From: JAGPUQ01 sp947084925 | GTDB taxonomy: Bacteria; Pseudomonadota; Gammaproteobacteria; Pseudomonadales; Porticoccaceae | DNA: 34,032 nucleotides | Direction: 5' to 3' | NCBI GenBank assembly: GCA_947084925.1 | Contig: CAMTUJ010000013.1 | Location: 1 to 34,032 of the forward strand | Shown: positions 1 to 9,013 of the stretch, piece after piece | Layout: every line of letters begins with the position of its first letter | Numbering within the stretch: position 1 is the first letter of the stretch | The notes under the pieces: model-generated | The model's database searches: none | Told to the model about the DNA's origin: nothing | What the model saw: the letters and a program-made list of their open reading frames with translations, nothing else | Position numbers and translations under genes: made by a program

Positions 1-141
1 CAGGTTGCTGAAAAACGTCGCGAGGGGGCCAGATGCGAGGCGCACGGAGCGCAGCGACCGAGACATATCAAGTCGATAGGCGAGGGAGCGAGCACCGCGC
101 AACGAAGCAGATGGTGCCCGCAGCAGTTTTTCAGCAACCTG
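1..141 (+). repeat. MITE-like repeat, left copy (terminal inverted repeats)
   Basis: The element begins CAGGTTGCTGAAAAAC and ends with the inverse, GTTTTTCAGCAACCTG, so it has 16-bp perfect terminal inverted repeats. On the inner side the match continues through TTA (142-144). The reverse complement of 33897-34032 aligns to 6-141 with a single mismatch (C74 against A). No transposase is encoded, so it looks like a non-autonomous, dispersed palindromic element. An open frame starts inside it at 33 and runs into the next gene, but I do not take it as the gene start. The window begins exactly at the element end, which suggests the assembly broke in a multicopy repeat. Confidence 0.9.
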
Positions 142-230
142 TTAGGCTGCAACGGGTCGACCGGGCACGGATGTTCCCTGTTCAACCGGAAGGATTCCCT
201 GCGCTCAATCCACCCAGAAGGCTCCCGCCC

Positions 231-521
231 ATGAAAGCACTGCCAGACGATGTCGTCGCCTACCAGCGTACACCCGAATTCACGGAGCAATCCGTTCCCG
301 CCGGATTGCTCAACAGCCACAGCACAAAAGCCGGCGTATGGGGAAAGATCGTCGTCGTCGCGGGCACGCTGACCTACCGCATTCTGGAGCCGGTCGTCGA
401 AGAGGTGCTGCTCACACCCGAATTACCGGGCGTGGTGGAACCGACGGTAAAACACGAAGTAGCGCCGCATGACGGCGTGAGATTTTATGTCGAGTTCCAT
501 CGGGCCGGGCCGCCACACTGA
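231..521 (+). CDS. DUF1971 / YeaR-like small cupin-type protein
   Basis: A 96-residue protein. Its pattern is that of the DUF1971 family (E. coli YeaR and relatives): an N-terminal P-x-F-T segment, PAGLLNSHSTKAGVWGKI near residues 22-39, a short beta-rich core, and a late VKHEVAPHDGVRFYVEF segment. The family is a small single-domain beta-barrel, often linked to nitrate/nitrite or tellurite response, but its biochemical function is not established. I chose ATG 231 because an AGAAGG motif precedes it and because the longer frame would start inside the flanking repeat. It is convergent with aceF and has no obvious operon partner here. Confidence 0.75.
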   Translation: MKALPDDVVAYQRTPEFTEQSVPAGLLNSHSTKAGVWGKIVVVAGTLTYRILEPVVEEVLLTPELPGVVEPTVKHEVAPHDGVRFYVEFHRAGPPH

Positions 522-597
522 GGTTTCCTGTCGTGAAATCGCGTCGCGACCAGGATTGATCCCGTGGTAGCGGAGCAGCGGACCGCGCCGCCCCCGG

Positions 598-1986
598 TCA
601 CATCAGCAACAGCCGGATATCGGACAGCAGGGCAACCAGTTGTGTGAGGAAACGGCCACCGTCGCCGCCGTTGACGACGCGGTGGTCGTAGGACAGCGCG
701 AGCGGCAACATCGTGCGGGGCATGAATTCACGGCCGTTCCAGACCGGCTGCACGGCGGCGCGGGAGACGCCGAGAATCCCGACTTCCGGCGTGTTCACAA
801 TGGGCGTAAAACCGCGCCCCCCGAGGGCGCCCAGGCTGGAGATGGTGAAGCAGGCGCCCTGCATCTCGTTGGTCGTCAACTTGCCGGCGCGGGCCTTGTC
901 GCCGAGCGCGGCGACTTCGGCGGCCAGTTCCCAGATGCCCTTGCGATCCACATCGCGCACCACGGGCACCAGCAGCCCGCGCGGCGTGTCCACCGCCATG
1001 CCGAGGTGAAAATACTCGCGCTGCACGAAGTGTGCGCCGTCGCGCGCGAGAGAGCGATTGAGCACCGGGTTGTCGCGCAGCGCGATGGCGCAGGCCTTGA
1101 GGATGAACGGCACCGGAGTCAGTTTGACACCGCGCGTTTCGGCTTCGCCCTTGCGCGTCTGGCGGAAGGCTTCGAGCTCGGTGATGTCGGCATCGTCGAA
1201 CTGGGTGACGTGAGGGACATTGAGCCAGCTGCGGTGCATGTTGGCGGCGGTGAGACGACCGATCTTGCTCAGTTCGCCTGTCGTCACCAACCCGTATCTG
1301 GCGTAGTCCACCTCAGGCACCGCGGGGATGGCGCCGCCGCCCGCCGCGGCGGTGGGCTGGGTCAGGCGCTGGCGCACGAACGCCTGCACGTCTTCCTTCA
1401 ACACCCGCTGGCGCGGTCCCGAACCCGACACCCGGGCCAGATCCACGCCGAGTTCCCGCGCCAGGCGCCGCACATAGGGACCGGCATAAATCCCGGCCCC
1501 GGTTGCCGCAGGTGGCGGGTTTTGCGCTGCCGCGCCGACCTCGGCGGCAGGCGCGGGTGTCGCCACGGCCGATGCCGCCGGGGCCATGGGTTCAGGTTCG
1601 GAGTCGGCGGCGGGGACAGCCGCGGACGCCGGCTTGGGGGCCTCGACCCGCGCCGGCTGGACGGATTTGGCGGCGCCGGATTTGGCCGCTCCCGTCGGGG
1701 TGGCGGGCGCGCCGGTTTCCGTAGGCGTCCTGGCGGCGACAGCGCCATCGATGGTGATTTCCAGCAGGGGAATACCGGCTTTTTTGATCTTGTCGCCTTC
1801 CGCGACCAGAAACCTTGCAACCACTCCCGCCACCGGGGACGGCAGTTCCATGGTCGCTTTTTCGGATTCCAGCACCAACAGGGTCTGATCGACTTCCACT
1901 CGGTCGCCCACGGCGACGGAGATCTCGATCACCTCGACTTCTTCGGCGCCACCGAGATCGGGCACCCGTACTGTTTCGATTGTCAC
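598..1986 (-). CDS. aceF: Pyruvate dehydrogenase E2, dihydrolipoamide acetyltransferase
   Basis: A 462-residue E2 subunit that moves acetyl groups from E1 via lipoamide to CoA in the cytoplasmic pyruvate dehydrogenase complex. One lipoyl domain (about 3-77) carries the lipoylated Lys43 in ESEKATMELP. An Ala/Pro-rich linker (about 80-165), a peripheral subunit-binding domain (about 168-205) and the catalytic domain (about 230-462) follow. The active-site motif is DHRVVNGG with His435. Asn439 replaces the Asp of E. coli AceF, which is usual in the Pseudomonas-type subfamily. Only one lipoyl domain is present, against three in E. coli. The start is GTG at 1986, after AAGGA. It lies 52 bp downstream of aceE in the same operon. 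No lpd follows; the gene ends against a convergent neighbour. Confidence 0.95.
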   Translation of the reverse strand: MTIETVRVPDLGGAEEVEVIEISVAVGDRVEVDQTLLVLESEKATMELPSPVAGVVARFLVAEGDKIKKAGIPLLEITIDGAVAARTPTETGAPATPTGAAKSGAAKSVQPARVEAPKPASAAVPAADSEPEPMAPAASAVATPAPAAEVGAAAQNPPPAATGAGIYAGPYVRRLARELGVDLARVSGSGPRQRVLKEDVQAFVRQRLTQPTAAAGGGAIPAVPEVDYARYGLVTTGELSKIGRLTAANMHRSWLNVPHVTQFDDADITELEAFRQTRKGEAETRGVKLTPVPFILKACAIALRDNPVLNRSLARDGAHFVQREYFHLGMAVDTPRGLLVPVVRDVDRKGIWELAAEVAALGDKARAGKLTTNEMQGACFTISSLGALGGRGFTPIVNTPEVGILGVSRAAVQPVWNGREFMPRTMLPLALSYDHRVVNGGDGGRFLTQLVALLSDIRLLLM

Positions 1987-2038
1987 CTGAATGCGTTTCC
2001 TTGAAATCCGCCAGTCAGCGGCCTGCCGGCCGCGCCGA

Positions 2039-4729
2039 TTACACCGTCAATGGATCGGCCTTGTCGGGCGCGATGCCCAGTTTGGCCATTGCCGCGCTCA
2101 CCACGCCGGCCTCGATGGCGCCGCTGCGCTGCAAACCGTGCAGGGCCGCGAGCGCAATGTGGTTGCGGCTCACTTCGAAGAAATCGCGCAACCGTTCGCG
2201 GGTATCGCTGCGCCCGAAACCGTCGGTGCCCAGCACCTGGTAGTCGCCGGGAACAAATCCGCGCAACTGTTCGCCGAGCGTTTTGACGTAGTCGGTCGCC
2301 AGCACCACCGGGCCTTTGTGTCCTTTCAGTTGTTGCGTCAGATAAGGCACGTGCGGCTTCTTGTCGCTGTGGAGACGATTCCAGCGCAGCGCGGCCTGAC
2401 CGTCGCGGGCCAGCTCGCCGACGCTGGTGACGCTCCACACGTCCGCGCCGACGTCGAACTGCTCGCGCAGAATTCGCGCGGCGGCGCGCGCTTCGTTGAG
2501 CATCGCGCCCGCGCCCAGCAACTGCACCCGGTGCTTGGCGCGCGGCCCCGCTTCCAGCCGATAAATCCCGCGCACGATACCTTCGGCCGCGCCTTCCGGC
2601 ATGGCCGGGTGCGGGTAGTTCTCGTTCATGGTGGTGACGTAGTAGAAACAGTTTTCGCGGTCGGCAAACATGCGTTTGAGACCGTCCTGAACAATCACCG
2701 TGAGCTCGTAACCATAGGCCGGATCGTAGGCGCGACAGTTGGGAATCACCCCGGCGAGCAACTGGCTGTGGCCGTCCTGATGCTGCAAGCCCTCGCCGTT
2801 GAGCGTGGTGCGGCCCGAGGTGGCGCCGATCAGAAACCCGCGCGCCTGGGCATCGCCGGCGGCCCAGGCCAGATCGCCGATGCGCTGAAACCCGAACATC
2901 GAATAGAAAATGTAAAACGGGATCATCGTCAGATCGTAGCTGCTGTACGCCGTCGCCAGGGCGATCCAGGCCGCCATTGATCCGGCTTCGGTGATGCCCT
3001 CCTCCAGAATCTGGCCTTTTTTGTCTTCCTTGTAGTAGAGAATCTGGCCGGCGTCGTGGGGCACATAGCGCTGCCCGGCGGAAGAATAGATGCCGAGCTG
3101 ACGGAACATGCCTTCCATGCCGAAGGTGCGCGCTTCGTCGGGCACGATGGGCACGATGCGGGCGCCGATGGCCTTGTCCCGCACCAGTTGCTGAAGCATG
3201 CGCACGAACGCCATGGTGGTGGAGATCTCGCGCTCACCGGTGCTTTCCAGCAGCCGGTTGAAAGTCTCCAGCGCGGGAATTTCCAGGGGCTGGAACTCGC
3301 CGTGACGGGCCGGCAGGTAGCCGCCCAGTTCCGCGCGGCGCCGGCGCATGTACGTCAGTTCGGGACTGTCTTCCGGCGGCCGGTAGTAGGGCGTGTCTTC
3401 GATATGCTCATCCGGAATCGGCAGGCCGAACCGGTCGCGAAATTTCTTCAGGTCGTCGAGCTGGATCTTCTTGACCGAGTGCGTGTCGTTGGACGCCTCG
3501 CCGGAACTGCCGAGGCCATAACCCTTGACGGTCATGGCCAGAATGACGGTGGGCTTGCCGCGCGTCTCGACCGCCTCGGCGTAGGCGGCGTACACCTTGT
3601 AGGGGTCGTGTCCGCCGCGATTGAGATACATGATGTCGTCGTCGCTGAGGTCCGCGACCAGCGCGGCCAGCTCCGGGTATTTGCCGAAAAAATGCTCGCG
3701 TGTGTAGGCGCCGCCATTGAACTTGTAGTTCTGCAGTTCGCCGTCGCAGACTTCATCCATGCGTTTTTGCAGCAGTCCGGCGCCGTCCCGCTCCAGCAGC
3801 GGATCCCAGAGCCGGCCCCACACCACCTTGAGCACATGCCAGCCGGCGCCGCGGAACACGCCTTCCAGCTCCTGAATGATTTTGCCGTTGCCGCGCACCA
3901 GGCCGTCGAGGCGCTGGAGATTGCAGTTGACCACGAACGTCAGGTTTTCGAGCTGCTCGCGCCCGGCGAGGGAAATCGCGCCCAGGGTTTCCGGCTCGTC
4001 GCATTCGCCGTCGCCGAGAAAAGCCCACACCCGGCGATCGCCGCGCGGCGCCAGCTCCCGCGCCGACAGGTAGCGCATGATGTGGGCCTGGTAGATGGCC
4101 TGAATGGGGCCGAGACCCATGGATACCGTGGGGAACTGCCAGTACTCCGGCATCAGCCAGGGGTGTGGGTAGGACGACAGACCCTTGCCGTCGACCTCGC
4201 GGCGGAAATGATCGAGCTGTTCCTCCGTTATGCGACCTTCGAGAAACGAGCGCGCATAGATGCCGGGGGAACTGTGGCCCTGATAGTAGATGAGATCCTC
4301 AAGCTGCCCCGCGCGGCGCGCCCGAAAGAAATAATTGAAGCCGACGTCATAGAGCGTGGCCGCCGACGAAAAGGTGGCGATATGGCCGCCCAGACCTTCG
4401 TATTTCCTGTTGGCGCGCATCACCATCGCCAATGCGTTCCAGCGGATCAGGGAGCGGATGCGGCGCTCCATGAACAGATCGCCGGGCATGCGTTTTTCGC
4501 GGCTGACCGGGATCGTGTTGCGAAACGGCGTGGTGACGCCACCGGACAGGGGAATGCCGTCGCGTGCCGCGCGATCGATCAGTTGGCGCAACAGGAAGGC
4601 CGCCCGCTCCGGCCCCTGAAAACGCAGCACCGCGTCGAGGGAGTCGAGCCAGTCGCCGGTTTCCGCGGGATCGGCATCGTCCGACACCATCGGCACTTCC
4701 AGGACATCGGGTTGTTGCGGTTCATTCAT
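2039..4729 (-). CDS. aceE: Pyruvate dehydrogenase E1, homodimeric type
   Basis: An 896-residue thiamine-diphosphate enzyme that decarboxylates pyruvate and acetylates the E2 lipoyl group. The ThDP-binding motif runs from GDGECDEPE (GDG at 239-241) to NCN (268-270), followed by LQRLDGLVRGNGK, as in the homodimeric AceE class of Proteobacteria. Length is close to E. coli AceE (887). I placed the start at the second in-frame ATG (4729, MNEPQQPDV) because AGGAAATCCT precedes it. A start at 4750 would lack a ribosome site and would cut further into the short leader of the candidate promoter. It is the first gene of the aceE-aceF pair. Confidence 0.95.
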   Translation of the reverse strand: MNEPQQPDVLEVPMVSDDADPAETGDWLDSLDAVLRFQGPERAAFLLRQLIDRAARDGIPLSGGVTTPFRNTIPVSREKRMPGDLFMERRIRSLIRWNALAMVMRANRKYEGLGGHIATFSSAATLYDVGFNYFFRARRAGQLEDLIYYQGHSSPGIYARSFLEGRITEEQLDHFRREVDGKGLSSYPHPWLMPEYWQFPTVSMGLGPIQAIYQAHIMRYLSARELAPRGDRRVWAFLGDGECDEPETLGAISLAGREQLENLTFVVNCNLQRLDGLVRGNGKIIQELEGVFRGAGWHVLKVVWGRLWDPLLERDGAGLLQKRMDEVCDGELQNYKFNGGAYTREHFFGKYPELAALVADLSDDDIMYLNRGGHDPYKVYAAYAEAVETRGKPTVILAMTVKGYGLGSSGEASNDTHSVKKIQLDDLKKFRDRFGLPIPDEHIEDTPYYRPPEDSPELTYMRRRRAELGGYLPARHGEFQPLEIPALETFNRLLESTGEREISTTMAFVRMLQQLVRDKAIGARIVPIVPDEARTFGMEGMFRQLGIYSSAGQRYVPHDAGQILYYKEDKKGQILEEGITEAGSMAAWIALATAYSSYDLTMIPFYIFYSMFGFQRIGDLAWAAGDAQARGFLIGATSGRTTLNGEGLQHQDGHSQLLAGVIPNCRAYDPAYGYELTVIVQDGLKRMFADRENCFYYVTTMNENYPHPAMPEGAAEGIVRGIYRLEAGPRAKHRVQLLGAGAMLNEARAAARILREQFDVGADVWSVTSVGELARDGQAALRWNRLHSDKKPHVPYLTQQLKGHKGPVVLATDYVKTLGEQLRGFVPGDYQVLGTDGFGRSDTRERLRDFFEVSRNHIALAALHGLQRSGAIEAGVVSAAMAKLGIAPDKADPLTV

Positions 4730-4771
4730 AGGATTTCCTGCTGCGCCCACGGTATCTGTCCTGACTTTTGC

Positions 4772-4800
4772 ACACTAGGTCAAATAGGCTCGCCGTTCAA
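4772..4800 (-). promoter_or_regulatory. Candidate sigma-70 promoter for aceE-aceF
   Basis: On the minus strand TTGAAC (4800-4795) and TAGTGT (4777-4772) are separated by 17 bp. This would place the transcript start about 35 nt before the aceE ATG. The -10 is a poor match, so this is inferred from position and spacing. Confidence 0.4.
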
Positions 4801-4832
4801 CGGACGCCCACCGCGTTGATTGCGTCGGGCGG

Positions 4833-7712
4833 TCACCAGGGATAACCATAGCGACCGTCGCTGGCCCGGTTCAGATCCTGCGCGGCATCCGCCGCCGCAC
4901 GGTCGCCGGTTGCGATCCAGAGTCCCCGGCGCTGCTGTGGGCCAAACACCCGTCCGCATTCGCCCTTGAGATCGACCAGCGTCTCGGCGCGCACCGCTTC
5001 GGCGAGGCGCGGGCGGAAGTCGAAGTTGCGATAATCGAGCGCCAGGCTTTCGTTGTGGCGCGCGGCCTGTTCAAGCATGTTCTTCGGTCGCTCCTCGATG
5101 CCGGCCAGGGTGGCCTGCTTGAAACGCTCGAGCTCCGCGTCGTCCATGGTGTCCAGCACCTGGCAACGCGCTGACAGGAACTGCTCCATCTCCACCATCA
5201 GACGGGTCGCGTCGGCGCGCGGCGACTGTGCGTAGAACAGCATCCCGGGCACCCGATTGGACGGCATGAGCTGACTGCCGACCACATAGCCCAGTTGCTT
5301 CTCGGTACGGATTTCCGTGTAAAAAGGTTCTTCGGTGATTTTCTGCAACAGTGCAAAGCGGGCGCGTTCGGCAAGCGTATCGGACGCGCCCTGGAGATAC
5401 AGAATCGCAGCACGATCCGGCTGCTCCACCACCACGCCCCAGCGCGGCAGCCTGGCTTGCGGGCGCAACCTGCGCACCTCATGACTGAGACGCGGCGGAC
5501 GCTCCGGCGCTATCGCGAGGCGCGCCAGCACCCGGCTCGCCATGCGCTGGGCGGTGTCCGCATCGACCATGCCGCCGGCATAGGCCTTGACGCTGCCTGC
5601 GTGGTAGAGCCCGGCGACGAAGGTTCGCAACATGTCCGGGCCAATCGGCTCCAACTCCTGCGCCAGTTCCAACGCCCGCGGCGCGGCGCGCAACAGCGGC
5701 GCGATCTCGTCGACCGCCTGGCGCACCGGCCATTCCTTGCGGCTGTTGCGCCAGTCCCGGATCAGGGTTTCCTTCACGCGAGTGAAGCGCGCGGTGTCGA
5801 ATTTTGGCTCCGCCAGAACGCCCAGCAGACGCTGCAGCAGGATTTCCTGCTTGTCGGCGTAGCCGCTGACGCTGAGTTCGATGCCGCCTTCCCAGCGCTT
5901 CAAACCGAAATCCAGACCTGCGAGGGAGGCCGGGTAGACCTCCGCGCTGAGCTCGTCGCTGACCAGCGCGAGATAGAGCTCGGTCAGCGCGGCGCCCCGG
6001 TGGCCCACTGCGCGCGGCGTCAGAATCCGGGCGCTGAATACCGCGCGCGGCGTACCGAATTCCGCGTCGCGATATTGCCAGAGACGCAGCGCGGGAATCT
6101 CGGTCAGCAGCTTCGGCGGCGGCGAGACCCCGCCCCGCTCCGACACCGGGAAGTGCTCGGGGATATAGGGATTGGGGTCCGGCAGTCGCAACACGCTGGT
6201 CTCCGGTCCGGCACTCCAGGCGGCGGTGCGCTGCGGCGCCACCGGAGACACCGCATAAGGCGTCTGGTAATAGCGCGAGGTGCGATCCAGCCGATCGAAT
6301 TCCGGCGCCATGATGGTGATGAGCGCGTTGTCGGGGCGCAGCAACGCCGCCGTCGCCCGCACCAGATCGGCATCGAAATGCTCGTAGAGAAAGGGACCGC
6401 GCAACACTTCCGCCGGTGGGTAGTCGTGGAGCGTGGCCGCCAGGGCGACCGTTTCCGCGCTGGCACCCGATTTTTCGAGAAACCGGAATTCGGCGCGCTG
6501 CATCACGCCGAATTCCGTGTACCGCCACGCCTCGACACCGGACGCCCGTATTTTCGCAATCCAGGCCCACAGTTGATCCAGCACCTGATCGCGCGCGGCG
6601 ACGCCCGCGGGCGTCAGGGCGATGGAGATCGCAAACGCCGCGCCGCGCCGCGAATCGTAGCCGAGCCCCGCACTCAGGCTCTCCGCCAAACCCTGGCGCT
6701 TGAGCTCGGCCAGCAGGCTGTGTTCGCTCTCGTCACCGAGCAAATGCGCGAGAAACGTGGCCGGCTTCTCCCGCCAATATCCACGCTGGGACGGCAGCGG
6801 AAACAACAGCCCCAGCTCGCGCTGGTCCTGATCGGGTCGCATTTCAATCAGCAGCGGCCTGGGCGCCGGCAACAGGGGCACCTCGCCCGTGGCAAGGTCC
6901 ACCGGACGCCGGGGAATGGCGCCGAAGCGGGTCGCGATCATGGCCTGCAATTCGTCGAGGGACTGGCGCCCCACCACGGCCAGTGTCATCAGATCCGCTG
7001 AATAGTGGCGCTGATAAAACGCTACCAGGTCGTCGCGCACCGGCCGGTTATCCAGATCCGCGAGCGTGTCGCGGTTGCCCACCGAAAATTTCGCAAGCGG
7101 GTGATCCGGGTTGATGACTTCACTGATCACGTCGCTCTGGCGGCGGCCATCGTCGCGCAGCTTGAGGCGGTACTCGGCCTCCACCGCCTGGCGCTCGCGC
7201 TCGACATAGTCGGGATCGAATTTCGGGGCGATGAAAAACTGCGCGAAGCGGTCCAGCGCGCCGTCCAGGTAAGCCGGCTCGATATCGAAGAAGAAATTGG
7301 TTTGCTCGATGCTGGTATAAGCGTTGTGACTGCCGCCGTGGCTGCTGATGAACGCCTGATACTCCGCTGCCGCCGGATATTTTTCGGTGCCCAGAAACAG
7401 CATGTGCTCGAGGAAGTGCGCGAGACCCGGGCGATCGGCCGGATTGTCGAAGCTGCCCACGCCGACACTCAGTGCCGCGGCGCTCTTGTCGCTGGCGGCA
7501 TCCGAGACCAGCAGTACCTGCAAGCCGTTGTCGAGTTTCAGATAGCGGTACCGGCGATCATCGGCCGGGCTGCGGTTTACCGCGATCTCGCCGCCGTCGG
7601 CGCGGGGCGCCGGCTGCCACCAATCGGCAGCGGACGCGGCGGTGGCGGCCAGCGACCACCCCAGAAACCAGAAGACCAGCCGGAAAGCTCTGGGTCGGAA
7701 CGCTGTAGACAT
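4833..7712 (-). CDS. Periplasmic M16 (insulinase/pitrilysin-family) zinc metallopeptidase
   Basis: A 959-residue protein with a signal peptide (residues 1-29: basic N-end, hydrophobic core, cleavage after AASA). The inverted zinc motif is H99-F-L-E102-H103 in GLAHFLEHMLFLGTEKYP. The third ligand is Glu180, 81 residues after the first His, as in pitrilysin and insulin-degrading enzyme. The length fits four M16 repeats, only the first carrying the metal site. The late segment TEKQLGYVVGSQ is also typical of the family. The ATG overlaps the TGA of perM by one base (TGATG), so translation is probably coupled. It likely degrades peptides in the periplasm, but the substrate is unknown. The open frame extends upstream inside perM; that extension has no signal peptide and I do not accept it. 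Confidence 0.9.
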   Translation of the reverse strand: MSTAFRPRAFRLVFWFLGWSLAATAASAADWWQPAPRADGGEIAVNRSPADDRRYRYLKLDNGLQVLLVSDAASDKSAAALSVGVGSFDNPADRPGLAHFLEHMLFLGTEKYPAAAEYQAFISSHGGSHNAYTSIEQTNFFFDIEPAYLDGALDRFAQFFIAPKFDPDYVERERQAVEAEYRLKLRDDGRRQSDVISEVINPDHPLAKFSVGNRDTLADLDNRPVRDDLVAFYQRHYSADLMTLAVVGRQSLDELQAMIATRFGAIPRRPVDLATGEVPLLPAPRPLLIEMRPDQDQRELGLLFPLPSQRGYWREKPATFLAHLLGDESEHSLLAELKRQGLAESLSAGLGYDSRRGAAFAISIALTPAGVAARDQVLDQLWAWIAKIRASGVEAWRYTEFGVMQRAEFRFLEKSGASAETVALAATLHDYPPAEVLRGPFLYEHFDADLVRATAALLRPDNALITIMAPEFDRLDRTSRYYQTPYAVSPVAPQRTAAWSAGPETSVLRLPDPNPYIPEHFPVSERGGVSPPPKLLTEIPALRLWQYRDAEFGTPRAVFSARILTPRAVGHRGAALTELYLALVSDELSAEVYPASLAGLDFGLKRWEGGIELSVSGYADKQEILLQRLLGVLAEPKFDTARFTRVKETLIRDWRNSRKEWPVRQAVDEIAPLLRAAPRALELAQELEPIGPDMLRTFVAGLYHAGSVKAYAGGMVDADTAQRMASRVLARLAIAPERPPRLSHEVRRLRPQARLPRWGVVVEQPDRAAILYLQGASDTLAERARFALLQKITEEPFYTEIRTEKQLGYVVGSQLMPSNRVPGMLFYAQSPRADATRLMVEMEQFLSARCQVLDTMDDAELERFKQATLAGIEERPKNMLEQAARHNESLALDYRNFDFRPRLAEAVRAETLVDLKGECGRVFGPQQRRGLWIATGDRAAADAAQDLNRASDGRYGYPW

Positions 7713-8839
7713 CAGGGAGTCTCCGCCGGAGTGGTACCCGCCGCCGGATTGGCGAGCGGCACTGCGGAGGGATCCGACTCGTCCGGCGCGACTTCGTTCC
7801 GCGGCCAGGCGCCGTGCAGTGCCTTGATCAGGGTCGCGAGCGGAATCGCAAAGAACACCCCCCACAAACCCCAGAGCCCGCCGAACAGCAGTACCGCCAG
7901 AATGATCGCAACCGGGTGGAGATTCACGGCATCGGAAAACAGGATCGGCACCAGCACATTGCCGTCGAGAAACTGGATCAGCCCGTAGGCCAGCGCCAGG
8001 ATGAAAAAATCGCTGCCCCAGCCCAGCTGCACATAGCCCACCAGAAACACCGGCACCGTCGCCACCGTCGCGCCGATATAGGGCACGATCACCGACACAC
8101 CCACCACCAGCGCCAGCAGGGCCGCGTAATGGAGGCCGAGCCATACGAAGACGACGTAGCTGACCACCGCGACAATCAGGATCTGGATGACCTTGCCGCG
8201 CACATAATTGGCCATCTGGACGTCCATTTCCTGCCACACCTGGCTCATGACGGGTCGGTTGCGGGGCAGCAGACCCGTCAGTTGCACGATCAGCTCCCGG
8301 CTGTCCTTGAGCATGAAAAACACCATCAACGGCACCAGCACCAGATACACCAGCAGGCCCACCAGATCCGAAAAACGACTCACGAAAAACGACAGCATGG
8401 CCTCGGCAAAACCCGTGGCTTCACCGCTCACATACTGGATGACCTGCTCCAGTTGGGCGTGGGAAATCAGTTGGGGATAACGCTCCGGGAGCAGCAATAT
8501 CGCCGCATGTCCGTGGCGGATCATGGACGGGAGCTCATTCACCAGATTGGTGGTCTGCTGTACCAGGATCGGAAACAGCACCACCGCGCTCGCGAACAGC
8601 AGCCCCATGAAGCCCAGGAAGGCGAGCCACACGGCCAGTATGTGGGGAATGCGCAGACGCTCCAGACGCGTCACGATGCCCTGCAGCAGGAACGCCAGCA
8701 CCAGCGCGGCCAGCAACGGGCCGATTACATTCGAGAATCCGATGATCGCCACCAGAACCAGCGTCATCAGCAGCGCCAGCAACACCGCCTCTTCGTCGCC
8801 GAGATAACGGTGAACCCAGTTGCCCAATACTTTCCACAT
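7712..8839 (-). CDS. perM: PerM / AI-2E-family transporter-like inner-membrane protein
   Basis: A 375-residue polytopic membrane protein with paired N-terminal helices (about 20-60), further helices at 75-100, and C-terminal helices separated by a soluble segment (about 105-165). The conserved block MVFFMLKDSRELIVQL, then VVGVSVIVPYIGATVATVPV, is typical of the AI-2E/UPF0118 family. Members have been proposed as permeases or Na+/H+ antiporters; the substrate here cannot be told. I chose ATG 8839 (MWKVLGNW) because GAGATGG precedes it and the 42 residues upstream look non-coding. It is divergent from bepA, the same arrangement as yfgO-yfgC in E. coli, and coupled to the M16 protease downstream. 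Confidence 0.85.
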   Translation of the reverse strand: MWKVLGNWVHRYLGDEEAVLLALLMTLVLVAIIGFSNVIGPLLAALVLAFLLQGIVTRLERLRIPHILAVWLAFLGFMGLLFASAVVLFPILVQQTTNLVNELPSMIRHGHAAILLLPERYPQLISHAQLEQVIQYVSGEATGFAEAMLSFFVSRFSDLVGLLVYLVLVPLMVFFMLKDSRELIVQLTGLLPRNRPVMSQVWQEMDVQMANYVRGKVIQILIVAVVSYVVFVWLGLHYAALLALVVGVSVIVPYIGATVATVPVFLVGYVQLGWGSDFFILALAYGLIQFLDGNVLVPILFSDAVNLHPVAIILAVLLFGGLWGLWGVFFAIPLATLIKALHGAWPRNEVAPDESDPSAVPLANPAAGTTPAETP

Positions 8840-8939
8840 GGAACCATCTCTACTTTTTGGGCACGACCGCCAACAGGATTTGCGGGGATGACGACCGACT
8901 CCCCTTGGGGGAATGCCGCGCATCCTGGACAATGAACCG

Positions 8940-8948
8940 ATGCTACCA
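8940..8948 (-). promoter_or_regulatory. Candidate extended -10 promoter for perM-M16 operon
   Basis: Minus-strand TGGTAGCAT matches an extended -10 (TGn plus TAnnAT) and lies about 100 nt before the perM ATG in the divergent perM/bepA spacer. No clear -35 is visible. Confidence 0.3.
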
Positions 8949-9013
8949 TCGGCAGTCGAAATCACTCTTGCGCCGCAGCCACCGGCTCGCGCGGTTATCG
9001 AGGAATATGCACG

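Noticed and set aside
33..230. Extended reading frame of the DUF1971 gene starting inside the left repeat
   Set aside because: It would code the repeat itself and add a low-quality Arg-rich leader. ATG 231 has a ribosome site and matches the family N-terminus.
640..2004. Long plus-strand open frames opposite aceE/aceF, the M16 gene, proS, aspS and tolA
   Set aside because: Arg/His/Ala-rich shadows in GC-rich DNA without recognisable domains, opposite genes with clear family identity.
7713..8237. A 175-residue upstream extension of the M16 protease
   Set aside because: It is an out-of-frame shadow of perM and would bury the signal peptide.
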